A DNA stretch of 58,000 bases from Adiantum capillus-veneris (lineage: Eukaryota > Streptophyta > Polypodiopsida > Polypodiales > Pteridaceae), in NCBI GenBank assembly GCA_014529385.2, contig CM043959.1:14387809-14445808 (forward strand), given 5' to 3'. Made by a program: the position numbers and the translations under genes. Positions 23,485 through 33,161 of this stretch are shown here, in pieces. Positions within the stretch are counted from its first letter, which is position 1. Every line of letters starts with the position of its first letter. A model generated the notes under the pieces. That model searched no databases, was not told the origin of the DNA, and saw only the letters and a list, made by a program, of their open reading frames with translations.

Positions 23485-24990
23485 AATGGCTACGATATCA
23501 TACCATACTACATGTTGAGAAAAATTGTGGAGGAGGATGGAAACGATGGGATTCTAAGGTTGTGAATAGGCCCAGAGGAGTACGAAGCGTATCTAGAGGA
23601 GGCCCATACACAAACAGGGGGGTTCCATAGAGGAAATCAAATGATGTATGAACAATTAAGAAGACTTGGAGTGTATTGGCCAGGAGTGGCAGGCGATGTA
23701 GCTAATTACATCAAGAAATGCGACTTTTGCACATCCAATACCACTGTGGATTATGCCACATTATACCAAGTGACAGTAGCACCCGCATGGAGTCATGCTA
23801 TTGTGGAATATTTGACTAATAAGGAGCTACCAGGAGATTGGTCCAAAGCCAGACAAAAGGCTTTACAAATTGAAGCGAATAGGTATACCCTCATTAGTGA
23901 CCAATTGTATAAAAGAGGAACTGATGACCAGTTGAGGTTAGTTCCTCATGAAAATGACTACTTTCCATTATTGGAACAAGCTCATGCAGGCATAGCAGGA
24001 GGTCATTTTTCAGCAGAGAGAACCGTAAAAATCATTATGGTTGCAGGTATATGGTGGCCGACCATGATTCAAGATGCAACAAAATTCGTGAAAAGGTGTG
24101 ATGAATGTCAACGCACTAAGGTACCAATTAAAAGAGACGAAATGCCCTTAAGACCAATGATGAGTGCTCGAGAATTCGCTAAATGGGGATTGGACTTTGT
24201 TGGTCCTATCACTCCACCAGTGTATCGTTCACAAAGCACAAATCATAGTGGCCACGGACTACATGACCAAATGGGTGGAAGCAAAAGAAACAACAAAAGT
24301 AGACGCTAGAACCACGGCACAATTTTTATATGAATATGTGTTTACACGTTATGGCCTTCCAATCGAGCTGGTGAGTGATAGAGGGACACACTTTGTAAAT
24401 GAAGTTATCCAACATCTCTTAAATGAGTTTATGGTAATTCATCGCAAATCTGCGCCTTATCATCCACAAGCCAATGGCCAAGCGGAAGCGACCAACAAAA
24501 TATTGTGCACGGTTCTTACGAAACTGGTTAGTGAAACAAGAACAGATTGGGATCAGATGCTCTATTCGGCATTGTGGGCTTATCGAGTTGCATATAAAAC
24601 AACACTCAATGCTACACCATTTAATATGGTATATGGGTTAAATGCAATATTGCCTATTGACTTTTTGATCCCCACACTAAGGATAGCCAAACAATTGGAC
24701 TCGACGGGGCATGAACTTTCCGAACGGTTAGAGGACCTTGAAAAATTCGATGAGTTACGACTCAATGCTGTAGCGGTCATATATGCAAAAAAAGACAACA
24801 GAAAGAGTTTTTTGACAAACATATCAAGAACAAGGACTTTAAAACGGGAGACTATGTCTTGGTATACACCCTTAAACAACATGCCAAAAAGCTAAAGAAA
24901 AGGGGAATGGGGCCTTATTTGATCCAAGAAATATCGTGCAGCGGAGCAGTAAAACTGTCGACACTAGATGGAAAAGAAATGCCGAGCTGG
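23485..24990 (+). pseudogene. Integrase of gypsy C with tandem HHCC fingers
   Basis: First finger about 23,593-23,735 (EEAHTQTGGFHRG to CDFC). Second finger about 23,973-24,115 (EQAHAGIAGGHFS to CDECQRTK). The core keeps its acidic triad: GLDFVGPI near 24,190, VSDRGTHF near 24,375, and HPQANGQAEATNK near 24,470. The C-terminal domain (GAVKLSTLDGKEMPSWISG) is near 24,950 with no chromodomain. Frameshifts near 24,235 and 24,790 (an A run) split it. It would insert the cDNA into host DNA. C lacks its own RT, so this integrase depended on RT supplied elsewhere. Confidence 0.88.
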
Positions 24991-25746
24991 ATTAGTGGGT
25001 GTCGTTTAAAAAAATATCATCTACCTTTAACACCGGAAATGTTGTTTCAACTGCATTATGGAAAAACCTATAGACAGGAACAACAAAGAATTGAGGACCA
25101 GGCACAACAAGAAGCAAAGGAACGGATTGCTAAACGAAGGCAGTTTCTCAGGACAATAAACATGGTCACCCCAATGATGACTGACGAATATCCTCTTTCA
25201 ACATCTCAAACAATTGAAGCGGATATACAAAGCGACGAATTAGAAAAGACCATGACAGACCTTAGGGCTCAGGACGATAGCATCATCGACGACTTGGAAG
25301 ATACATGGTGTAGTCCTTACATGAAAGCTTATGCAGACACAAAACAAGTTGAAATCTATGCATTGCTTGACACTGGAGCAAAAATGAGTGTCATCAGCTT
25401 TGAGCTCTTTCAGAAACTTGGAACAATGAAGACGATCCCAGAGACACACCGGTTGAAAGTAGCATCGGGTGATGAGGTGACCACGTTGTGGTCTATTATA
25501 ATACCAATCACAGTGCAGGCACACCCGTACACTACAAAATTCCATGTACTACCACCAGGTAGATCAGCAACGCTGTGTATCTTAGCAGTGTCATGGATGA
25601 AGGCTAACAGGATATTCATTGATTTGGATACTGATGAAGCACTGTTCAGAAATGAAAACTTTTCAGAACCCTTCTTATCATATAAAAAATTCAGGTCAAG
25701 GAGGAAACAAAAGTCAATACAACCGCAAAGATCTGCCCAACAATAA
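24991..25746 (+). CDS. Second retropepsin-like domain fused after integrase, element C
   Basis: The integrase C-terminal frame stays open from 24,859 to 25,746. It is not a separate start; it is the end of Pol. After a glutamine/glutamate-rich linker comes a second aspartic-protease-like domain: YALLDTGAKMSVISFELF with the D-T-G codons at 25,369-25,377, then LKVASGDEV and LCILAVSWMKAN in the place of the usual I-L-G-x-x-W/F motif. It differs from protease 1 (D-S-G, ILGRPFM), so it is not a simple recent copy. A basic tail ends at TAA. A matching domain sits after integrase in A (about 33,966-34,563). A role in Pol processing, or as a non-catalytic fold, is inference. Confidence 0.75.
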   Translation: MSGCRLKKYHLPLTPEMLFQLHYGKTYRQEQQRIEDQAQQEAKERIAKRRQFLRTINMVTPMMTDEYPLSTSQTIEADIQSDELEKTMTDLRAQDDSIIDDLEDTWCSPYMKAYADTKQVEIYALLDTGAKMSVISFELFQKLGTMKTIPETHRLKVASGDEVTTLWSIIIPITVQAHPYTTKFHVLPPGRSATLCILAVSWMKANRIFIDLDTDEALFRNENFSEPFLSYKKFRSRRKQKSIQPQRSAQQ

Positions 25747-26354
25747 ACAAAGTTTACAAGTCCAGCAACGTCTTATCAAAAATCAGCAACCATGCAGGGA
25801 ACCAGGCAAGTTTGGGTACGACGTACAGAGCTGACGAGGCCCAATTACATCAAAAGGGGAAATACAAAGTTTGGGTAAGGCACGACAACCTAATTCCAAA
25901 AAAAAAGGAGTCAGAAGAACAGATAAAACACCGAAAGCCAGCAAAACTTCAAAGAACAATAGTCAATCTGTCGAATACGCAATGGACTATATTGGTATGG
26001 CGGCCAAAATTGCCAATTCAAAATGGACCAACAACACAAGAAGGGAAACCAAAGATGACAATCGAGCAGTTATCTACAACTATCAAGGTCAAGCCACATC
26101 ATGCAAACAGCACGAAGAAACAAACAGAATCAATAACAAAAACTATAAGGATCTATAAGACCCAAGTCATCAAAGCAGAAAAAGAGAATGTTCCACCAGC
26201 TATGACAATATCGACTTCAAAGGAACCACTTACGCCAATTCAAAACCAGTGGAAAACAATCAAACAAAGAGCGGCAGATTTACAACTGCTCCTTGCAAAG
26301 AAAATCTGCCAGCCAACTCAAGATACCACAAGAAGCCTCAACGACAAATGCCAA
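25747..26354 (+). pseudogene. Basic 3' tail reading frame of gypsy C
   Basis: A lysine/glutamine/threonine-rich frame is open 25,812-26,357, with its end running into copia sequence. Two short phrases of the same type occur: RQVWVRRTEL (about 25,806) in one frame and YKVWVRHDNL (about 25,863) in another. A has KIWVPKAQL after its second retropepsin (about 34,459), so a [KQ]xWV motif after this domain is shared. No known domain is recognised; low complexity makes coding uncertain. Confidence 0.45.
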
Positions 26355-27000
26355 TAAGCGAATCACTTATAACTTCCTCTACAGGAGACCTGTTGATCAA
26401 ATGGGCTGCTGTAGCCACTGCTTTTGCCCAAAATCCATCAGGCAACTTAGCATTTGACAACATGCTTCTGACCTTCTCTTTTATGGTTCTATTCATACGT
26501 TATGCAACTCCATTTTGTGAAGGATTGTATGGTGCAGTAAGTTCCCGCTTTATCCCTTTTGCTTCACAAAAGTCTTGGAAAGCCTTGGAAACGTACTCTC
26601 CACCATTGTCCGTCCTTAAGCATTTCAGCTTCTCTCCACAAGTTGCAAGAATGTCTTAAAGACCTTGAGCACCTCATCCTTGTGCTTCAAGAAATAAACC
26701 CATACTCTGCGAGAATAGTCGTCTCTAAAGGTACAAAAGTACACTGCTCCCCCTAGCGACAAACTAGGCATTGGTCCGCATAGATCACTGTGCACAAGAG
26801 CTAACCGTTCGTCCCTACAGTTCCTCTTTGATCTGTGTGGTTCCTGTGTTTGCTTACCATAAACACAATGCTCACAAAACTCGAAATCTTGAAATAAAAA
26901 GCCAGGCAAATAACCGTAACGAGAAATTATTTCCATTCCTCTTTTTTGACATATGTCCCAACCTACGACGGCACAATGACACACTTGGCTGCTCAATCAC
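26355..27000 (-). pseudogene. Integrase (partial) of copia E
   Basis: Reading minus from about 27,000: the finger region is damaged (LGHMSKKR at the shift, then FEFCEHCVYGKQ), followed by ALVHSDLCGPMPSLSLGG with the first catalytic Asp and DDYSRRVWVYFLKHKDEV. A stop near 26,657 and shifts follow; near 26,420 NGFWAKAVATAAHLINRSP is readable. The sequence ends near 26,355, shortly after the point where F reads LQKDSVPKMVW. Confidence 0.8.
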
Positions 27001-27640
27001 ATTAATTACATGGTTTTTAACCTCTGAAACATGTAAAGTGTACATAGTTCCTGACTTGCTGCCATGTGCTACAGTCATTGAACCTTTGGAGATCTTCCAA
27101 GCGTTGTTCCCCAAAACTATCACATAACCCGCATCATCCAACTTCCCTGTACTGATCAAGCTCTTTCGGATTGCTGGAACATGTCTGACATTCTTGAGCC
27201 ATAAAGAAGAGACATTTTGAAACTTCAACTGCACATCTCCCACTCCAAGTATGTCACAAATCTTCTCATTGCCAAGTTTGACATAATCTTTAGTAGCCAC
27301 ATATGATGTAAACCTCTCTTTGTGCGGAGAAACATGTAAAGATGCCCCTGAGTCGATAATCCAATCACTGATAGCATGTCCATCCTCTGCAGTCAAGAAA
27401 ACAGAATCAAGATTGCTTGCGAGGAAGATGTCACCAGCTGCTATACCAGAATCATTGTCTGAACCAGATCCTGTGACATTCACCTCTTCAATCTTCACCG
27501 AACTCTTCTTTTCATCTTGCTCAGAACTCTTTGTTTTGCCTTTTTCTTGTTTCCACTTCGTACAATCTCTCTTCATGTGACCCTTCTTGCCACAACGGTA
27601 GCATTCTATGTCATCCTTTGACTTTGAGTCACGAGACTTA
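27000..27640 (-). pseudogene. Zinc knuckle and protease of copia E
   Basis: From about 27,610 downward: CYRCGKKGHMKRDC, a canonical CX2CX4HX4C knuckle, then a lysine-rich stretch, then WIIDSGASLHVSPHKE near 27,350, the copia D-S-G protease. VGDVQLKF and LKNVRHVPAIRKSLIS follow, then the start of integrase (CRRRLGHMS). The frame is open 27,576-26,872. F lacks this whole region. Confidence 0.88.
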
Positions 27641-28357
27641 CTTTGGTTTTGTCCCTTATTATCCTTCTTCTTTTTAGACTATTGTCTCCCTCGAACGACC
27701 AAAACACTATTGCCTTTGCCTTTGTCAATGTTCTTCCTGTTCACTTCCTCTGTGAGCAAGCTGCCATCTACATTGGCACTTGTAAGACCTTTTGGCGCGA
27801 CATAATTACTTAACACTGTGCCAAAAGTATCCCAACTGTCTGGCAAAGTGATTAAGAGAAACATAGCCTTCACTGAATCTGGAAAGACTATCTCCTGTGC
27901 TGTTAACTGGCTGAAAATTGTGTGAAATTCATTGAGATGATCTGACATGGCTGTCCCTTCCTTCATCTTCCAATCCACCAATTTCTTGAGCCAGTAAATC
28001 TGAGAAGCAGCACTTTGTTTCTCATACATACCACATAGATTTTGCCATACACCATACGTTGTAGTCTCTTCTGCTACGTTGAAGAAAACATTTTTTTGCC
28101 AGTGTCAGCATGATTGTGGAACAAGCTAACTCGTTAAGCTCTTCCCACTCATCTTCAGCCATACCTTCTGGTCTCTCCCCTTTGAGCTTCAGTGGCTTCA
28201 CTTGTTCTTTTTGCACCAAAACTTGCCAAATCAGCTTCTTCCATAATGGAAAGTTTGTGCCATCCAGCTTCTTTATGTTGTAAAGAGTCTCACTTTGAGA
28301 AGATGCCGTATCTGCCAAACTGTTTACTTCTGAGAAAAATCCGATAGAGTTTCCCAT
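27640..28357 (-). pseudogene. Gag of copia E
   Basis: ATG at 28,357 (MGNSIGFFSEVN). ETLYNIKKLDGTNFPLWK matches F gag. UBN2-type Gag sequence continues to LYEKQSAASQ-like MYEKQSAASQIYWLKKLVDWKMKEG near 28,000, after a frameshift near 28,085 at a T run, and to VRGRQ before a stop near 27,677. It would form the particle shell. One frameshift and one stop inactivate it. Confidence 0.85.
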
Positions 28358-28719
28358 GTAAACTCGCCTCTGTACACAATAAACAAGCTGTAAACAACAA
28401 GCTGAACACCTCTCCTCAAGAATTGTCAGTATTTTGAAAAAATTTGAAAGAGTTTCTCCTGTAAACTGAGCTCTGGAAACCAAAAGATAGCTCAAAAACA
28501 ACCATAAATAGCTGACCAGTGACAAATCTAAAAATCTATGTAATATGCTATCCTGTGAGCATACACTATCTCCTGTCTGGGCGATGACAGAACCTGTATC
28601 TGTCTCAAGACTGAACCTGACGCATAAGATGAGATCCAGTGTCTACACAAAGTCATACATCCTATGGGATAAAAGTCGCGGAAGAGGATGCGTGTAGAGG
28701 GGAACTCCAACAACCTAAT
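28358..28719 (-). other. Partial leader of copia E
   Basis: About 360 bp upstream of E gag, similar in short phrases to the F leader just before its gag. 'CAGTTTACAGGAGAAACTC'-like phrases occur twice. No gene is seen. Cut by the F LTR. Confidence 0.6.
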
Positions 28720-28911
28720 TGTTGGGGTATAAAGCCCAATGTGGTCGCCCAGGTAAGTGGGCGGGCCGCCAGGTATGTATACATATTCTTTTGTAAAAAC
28801 CTAATAAGAACTCACTATGCTCTACACATTACAGTAGAGCGAGTTCACCATATCGTCGTGCTCTTCTTCTCGCATTCTCTCTCGCGTCGCACTTCCACTC
28901 GTACTCCTTCA
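28720..28911 (+). repeat. 5' LTR of copia F
   Basis: TGTTGGGGTATAAAGCCC to TTCA, 192 bp, just before the primer site. The same first 27 bases occur at 33,135. The E LTR start is similar. Confidence 0.85.
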
Positions 28912-28913
28912 AA

Positions 28914-28925
28914 TGGTATCAGAGC
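28914..28925 (+). other. Primer-binding site of F (initiator tRNA-Met)
   Basis: TGGTATCAGAGC, the classic plant copia primer site, two bases after the LTR end. Confidence 0.9.
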
Positions 28926-30005
28926 TCAGATCGAGGCTCGGGGCAGCACTGTAGGAAGCTAGAGTCACTAGCTCAGATTGGAGTGAAATTCGACAGGCAA
29001 AGACACGGCCCCAAATCTTGTGGAGGGGGCCGTAGGGCTCGGTGTGCTCAGAATTTAATTATGAGGTCATCTCGGTCACCGTTCGGCTTCGACAAAGTTC
29101 TGCGCAGGCCATTTTCGACTACGTGGTCTCAGCGGGTGCAGATCCGACTCTGCAAATTTGGGGTTTTCGGCCTACGACTGTAGGTGCTGAGGATATCGAC
29201 ACTCCCAGAGTGTTGATTTGTGGCTGTCTACACATCGAAGGACGGCCCACAGTTCTTGGAGGCGTGTCACATACGACACGGGCGCATCTACACAGACTGT
29301 AGGCGACATCCACTAGTTCATCAGGTAGCTTGTGTTTGCTGCTTGATATTCCAGATTTCATCCTTACATTGCAGGTACTTCCACATGGGATGTATTGTCA
29401 GAGATGATGTATGTCTGTTGAGGGTTTGCATGCTGTGAGTCACGCAGCAAACAACCGCCGCAGCGGTTACAGCATACAGTGGGAAATTTGTGGATGTATG
29501 ACTTTGTGGGAAGTTTATGTACTGTCAGATTTACTGCAGCCTTTGTTGAGGGTCGAGTGAGGTTTTATTGAGCTGGGGGATTCTCGAATGTTGAGATCCT
29601 TTCGGTGATAAGGTCTTGGAGCGATCCCTCGAGCACATTAGATAGGCATCTAGGATGTATTGACTGTGAGTTAGACAGTTGGGATTGCATCTTTGCTTTA
29701 CTGCCGTTGAGGCATTGTCACAGTCTATGCTTACAGGACAGTGACAGGACAGTCAGAGACAGTACATGTGCAGGACAGGTTTAACCACAGCTTACAGTGT
29801 CAGAGAGACAGTGTTTTTTGAGCTGTTTTTTGGTCTATTTTTGAGTACACCAGAGCCATTTTACAAAGGAGACTTTGTCGAAATTTATGCAGAGTCTGAA
29901 GTTTTCTTGGTTCATTTGACAGGTTGATATTGGTTCAGAGGTCAGTTTATAGGGGAAACTCTGCCGAATTTTTCCCAGGAAAGTAAACTACTGTGAAGCG
30001 TAGCT
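28926..30005 (+). other. Leader of copia F
   Basis: About 1.1 kb between primer site and gag with no recognisable coding match. 'ACAGTGACAGGACAG'-type short repeats lie near 29,735-29,780. Nothing else is seen. Confidence 0.6.
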
Positions 30006-30440
30006 ATGGCTGGATCATAGGACACTGCTCTTTACAATATCAAGAAGCTGGATGGAACCAATTTCCCATTGTGGAAGCACGAGATTTGGCACGTGTTGGT
30101 ACAAAAGAAGCAGATAAAACCTATAAACCTCAAGGGGATAAAACTAGAAGATATGGACGAAGATGAATGGAGCGAAATGGATGAATTGGCACTTTCTACC
30201 ATTATGCTGACTTTGGAAGAAAGCGTTTACTTCAATGTAGCAGACGAGATGTCGGCTTATCAAGCGTGGTTAAAGCTGAGTGATCTTTATGAGAAGCAGA
30301 GTGCAGCTTCACAGGTATACTAGCTTAAGAAGCTTGTTGACTTGAAGATGAAAGAAGGGACACCTATGTCCAATCATCTGAATGAATTCAACACAATCTA
30401 TAGTCAGTTGTCAGCTCAAGGTGTCAAGTTTGATGAACCT
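30006..30440 (+). pseudogene. Gag (N-terminal part) of copia F
   Basis: ATG at 30,006 (MAGS, then stop TAG at 30,018). ALYNIKKLDGTNFPLWKHE and onward match E gag. There is a second stop near 30,321. The match ends near 30,440 (QGVKFDEP), where E continues with the rest of gag. Here the sequence jumps to the integrase region, so the zinc knuckle and protease are deleted. Confidence 0.85.
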
Positions 30441-31615
30441 AAATCTTGTCTCGTTCTGGTTATTTTCTTGGCTTTTCATTTAATGATTTTGAATTTTGTG
30501 AACATTGTCTGTATGGTAAGCAAACACAGCAGCCACATAAGCATAGAAGCAGTAGAAGAGATACACAGTTGGCACTTGTTCATAGTGATTTGTGTGGACC
30601 TATGCCTAACCTATCTCTAGGGGGAGCTTCTTACTTTATGACATTTATAGATGATTACTCGAGGAAAGTATGGGTTTACTTTCTCAAGCACAAGGATGAA
30701 GCGTTTAGTGTTTTCAAAACGTTTGTGACACTTGTGGAGAATCAGAGTGGCAAGAAGCTTAAATGCTTATGCACTGACAATGGTGAAGAGTATGTTTCAA
30801 AGGCCTTTCAGGACTTTTGTGAGTCAAAAGGTATAAAACGTGAACTTACTGCTCCTTACAATCCTCCTCAAAATGGTGTTGTTGAGAGGATGAATAGGAC
30901 CATACAAGAGAAGGTCAGAAGTATGTTGTCTAATGCACAGCTGCCAAATGGGTTTTGGGCTGAAGCTGTATCAACAGCTGTTCATCTTGTAAATAGATCT
31001 CCTAGCAAGGTTTTGCAAAAGGATTCAGTGCCAAAGATGGTATGGTCAGGCAAAATGCCCTCATACAAGCATCTCAGAGTCTTTGGCTGTGAGGCATATA
31101 CTCACGTTCCAAAGGAATTTAGGAACAAACTTGAGCCAAAGAGTAGAAAGTGCATCTTTCTAGGCTATGGTAATTCTGGTGAGATGGGGTACAGACTTTG
31201 GGATCCCGAATCCAGAAAGGTTGTCCGCAGCAATGATGTTCACTTTAATGAATCCAAATATCATTCTAAACCAGAGAGGGTTGAGGAGATTAGAAGAGTT
31301 GTCTTCCAAGAAGATGGACCTGCACATGCAAGACAAAATGTCAGGGCTCAAGAGGAGCAAGGACAGGATAGAGTGGAACCACAGGTTGTGGCTGAGCCTG
31401 AGCCACCTATTGTGCGTAGATCTGGATGTGTCACGCGACCTCCTGATAGGTTTGTTCCATCTATGAACTATGTCATGTTGACTGATTGCAATGAGCCTTC
31501 ATGTTACAAGGAAGCAGTGCAAATGAAGGACTCCGGGAATTGGCGATTGGCCATGCAGTCAGAGATGACAGATCTGCATAAAAACAAGACATGGAAGCTA
31601 GTTAAATTACCATAG
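30441..31615 (+). pseudogene. Integrase of copia F
   Basis: A 389-residue open stretch from 30,446. FEFCEHCLYGKQ is the end of the zinc finger, whose histidine half is lost in the deletion. The catalytic triad is complete: HSDLCGPM near 30,585, CTDNGEEYVS near 30,775, and NGVVERMNRT near 30,880. NRSPSKVLQKD and GCEAYTHVP follow. It reads into the region before RT and ends at TAG 31,613. Without finger, gag end and protease it cannot act alone. Confidence 0.88.
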
Positions 31616-33045
31616 GGCAAAAAGGCTCTACCTTGTTAATGGGTTTACAGGTATAAGATCACCGCTCATGATAGTCAGCCAAAGTACAAAGCAAGGCTTG
31701 TTGCCAAGGGCTTTAAGCAAGAACAAGGCATTGACTTTGATGAAGTCTTCTCTCCGGTGGTCAAGATGACTACATTGAGATGCTTTCTTGCATTGGTTGC
31801 CATATTAGATTTGGTGTTGCACCAAATTGTTGTCAAGACAGTGTTCTTGCATGGTGATTTAGATGTGGAAATTTACATGCAGCAGCCAAAAGGGTTTGTT
31901 GAGAAAGGCAAGGAAGATTGGGTATGCCAGTTGTTAAAGAGTCTTTATGGCTTAAAACAATCACCGAGGGCATGGTACCATAAATTCCACAAGTTTATGC
32001 TTTCTCAAGGCTACAAACGTAGTGAGTTCGATCACTGTCTATATACAAAGAAGGCTAAGGATGGTAGTTGGCTGATCCTTATTTTGTATGTGGATGACAT
32101 GTTGATTGCTGGCAAGCACTTGGAAGAAATTTCAGCTTTGAAGTCAAAGATGGCAAAATTGTTTGACATGAAAGACATGGGTGAGGCAAGTCATATACTT
32201 GGTATGCGCATTGAGAGAGACAGATCAAAGAAGTTGATTTGGTTATGTCAAACAGAGTATATTGACAAGGTTTTGCAACGTTTCAATATGGAGAAGGGAA
32301 AGGCACTGAGTGTTCCATTGCCACCATATGTGAAACTTAGCAAATAAGATTGTCCTGTGTCTGAGGAAGAACAGGTTGAAATGGATAAGATTCCATATAC
32401 GTCTGCAGTGGGTAGTTTGATGTATGCAATGATTGCTACTCGCCCAGACATTGCATTTGTAGTGGGAGTAGTAAGTCGATACATGTCAAACCCAGGCAAG
32501 AAACATTGGGAGGCAGTGAAAGGAATATTGAGATACCTGAAAGCTACAAAGAGTATGCGTATATGCTATGGGAGTCAGGAGCTAAGTGTAAAGGGTTTTA
32601 CAGACTCAGATTATGCAGGTGACTTAGACAACCGAAGGTCTACATCAGGGTATGTCTTTACATTGGCTGGTGGAGCAGTATCATGGCGTTCTAGATTACA
32701 AGATTGTGTTACTCAGTCTAATACAGAGGGTGAATATGTTGCAGCATCAGAGGCATGCAAAGAATCAATTTGGCTTAATCGACTAGTAACAGATTTGGGA
32801 ATCAAAGAAGAGATGCCTGTGTTATATTGTGATAGTCAAAGTGCTATACAATTGGCTTGCAATCAGTTTATCACTCAAAGACAAAGCATGTGGATGTGAA
32901 GTATCATTTCATCAGGGAGATGCTCGAGGATAAGCAACTTCAGCTTGTCAAAGTTCACACCATAGAAAATCCTGCTGATCTACTTACAAAAGAACTTCCC
33001 TCAGAGAGCTTTGCGCATTTTCGCAAGCAGTTAGGTGTAGGGTAG
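31616..33045 (+). pseudogene. RT and RNase H of copia F
   Basis: RT: EQGIDFDEVFSPVVKM near 31,730; motif A reads QIVVKTVFLHGDL, with Val in place of the catalytic Asp; KSLYGLKQSPRAWY near 31,940; LILYVDDMLIAG near 32,085 keeps the double Asp. A stop at 32,345 splits RT from MYAMIATRPDI and RNase H. RNase H motifs: GFTDSDYAGD, SNTEGEYVAAS, LYCDSQSA and KTKHVDVKYHF, the last after a frameshift near 32,870. It ends at TAG 33,043. Tork/Tnt1-like by eye. Confidence 0.88.
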
Positions 33046-33116
33046 TACATCACTTCTCTACATCTCTTGTATATTAGCTTGTATAGTAGCTTCTCTCACA
33101 CTTAAAGTACCACATT

Positions 33117-33134
33117 GGACTTTAAGTGGAAGGT
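33117..33134 (+). other. Polypurine tract of copia F
   Basis: GGACTTTAAGTGGAAGGT directly before the TGTTGGGG of the 3' LTR, matching E. Confidence 0.8.
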
Positions 33135-33161
33135 TGTTGGGGTATAAAGCCCAATGTGGTC
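33135..33161 (+). repeat. 3' LTR remnant of copia F (27 bp)
   Basis: It matches the first 27 bases of the 5' LTR, ending GTGGTC. Gypsy integrase codons for V-I-H begin at 33,159, so GTC is shared by both sides of the junction. Confidence 0.85.

Larger units (their letters stand above)
16347..26354 (+). mobile_element. Gypsy element C (RT/RNase H missing; integrase and second retropepsin kept)
   Basis: Inserted in the 3' LTR of B. It has a 5' LTR, tRNA-Asp-type primer site, leader, gag, protease 1, integrase with two HHCC fingers, a second retropepsin-like domain and a basic tail. RT and RNase H are absent between protease and integrase. No 3' LTR follows; the tail runs directly into copia E integrase near 26,355. 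Gag is nearly the same as in H, but LTR and leader are different. Confidence 0.88.
26355..28719 (-). mobile_element. Copia element E, 5' portion
   Basis: Minus-strand leader, gag with zinc knuckle, protease and first two-thirds of integrase. It is cut at the right by the LTR of copia F (28,720) and fused at the left, inside integrase, to the tail of C. Its 5' LTR is not present. It is the partner of the segment at 8264-9679. Confidence 0.82.
28720..33161 (+). mobile_element. Ty1/copia retrotransposon F (internally deleted)
   Basis: A 5' LTR (192 bp), tRNA-iMet primer site, leader, partial gag, integrase, RT, RNase H, polypurine tract and 27 bases of 3' LTR. The stretch from mid-gag to the integrase finger (zinc knuckle, protease) is missing. 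The 3' LTR ends at a microhomology junction with gypsy A integrase. It is related to E but clearly a separate copy. Confidence 0.9.

Noticed and set aside
25747-26354. An env-like gene after integrase in C
   Set aside because: No signal peptide, membrane segment or cysteine pattern is seen; the tail is basic and low in complexity.
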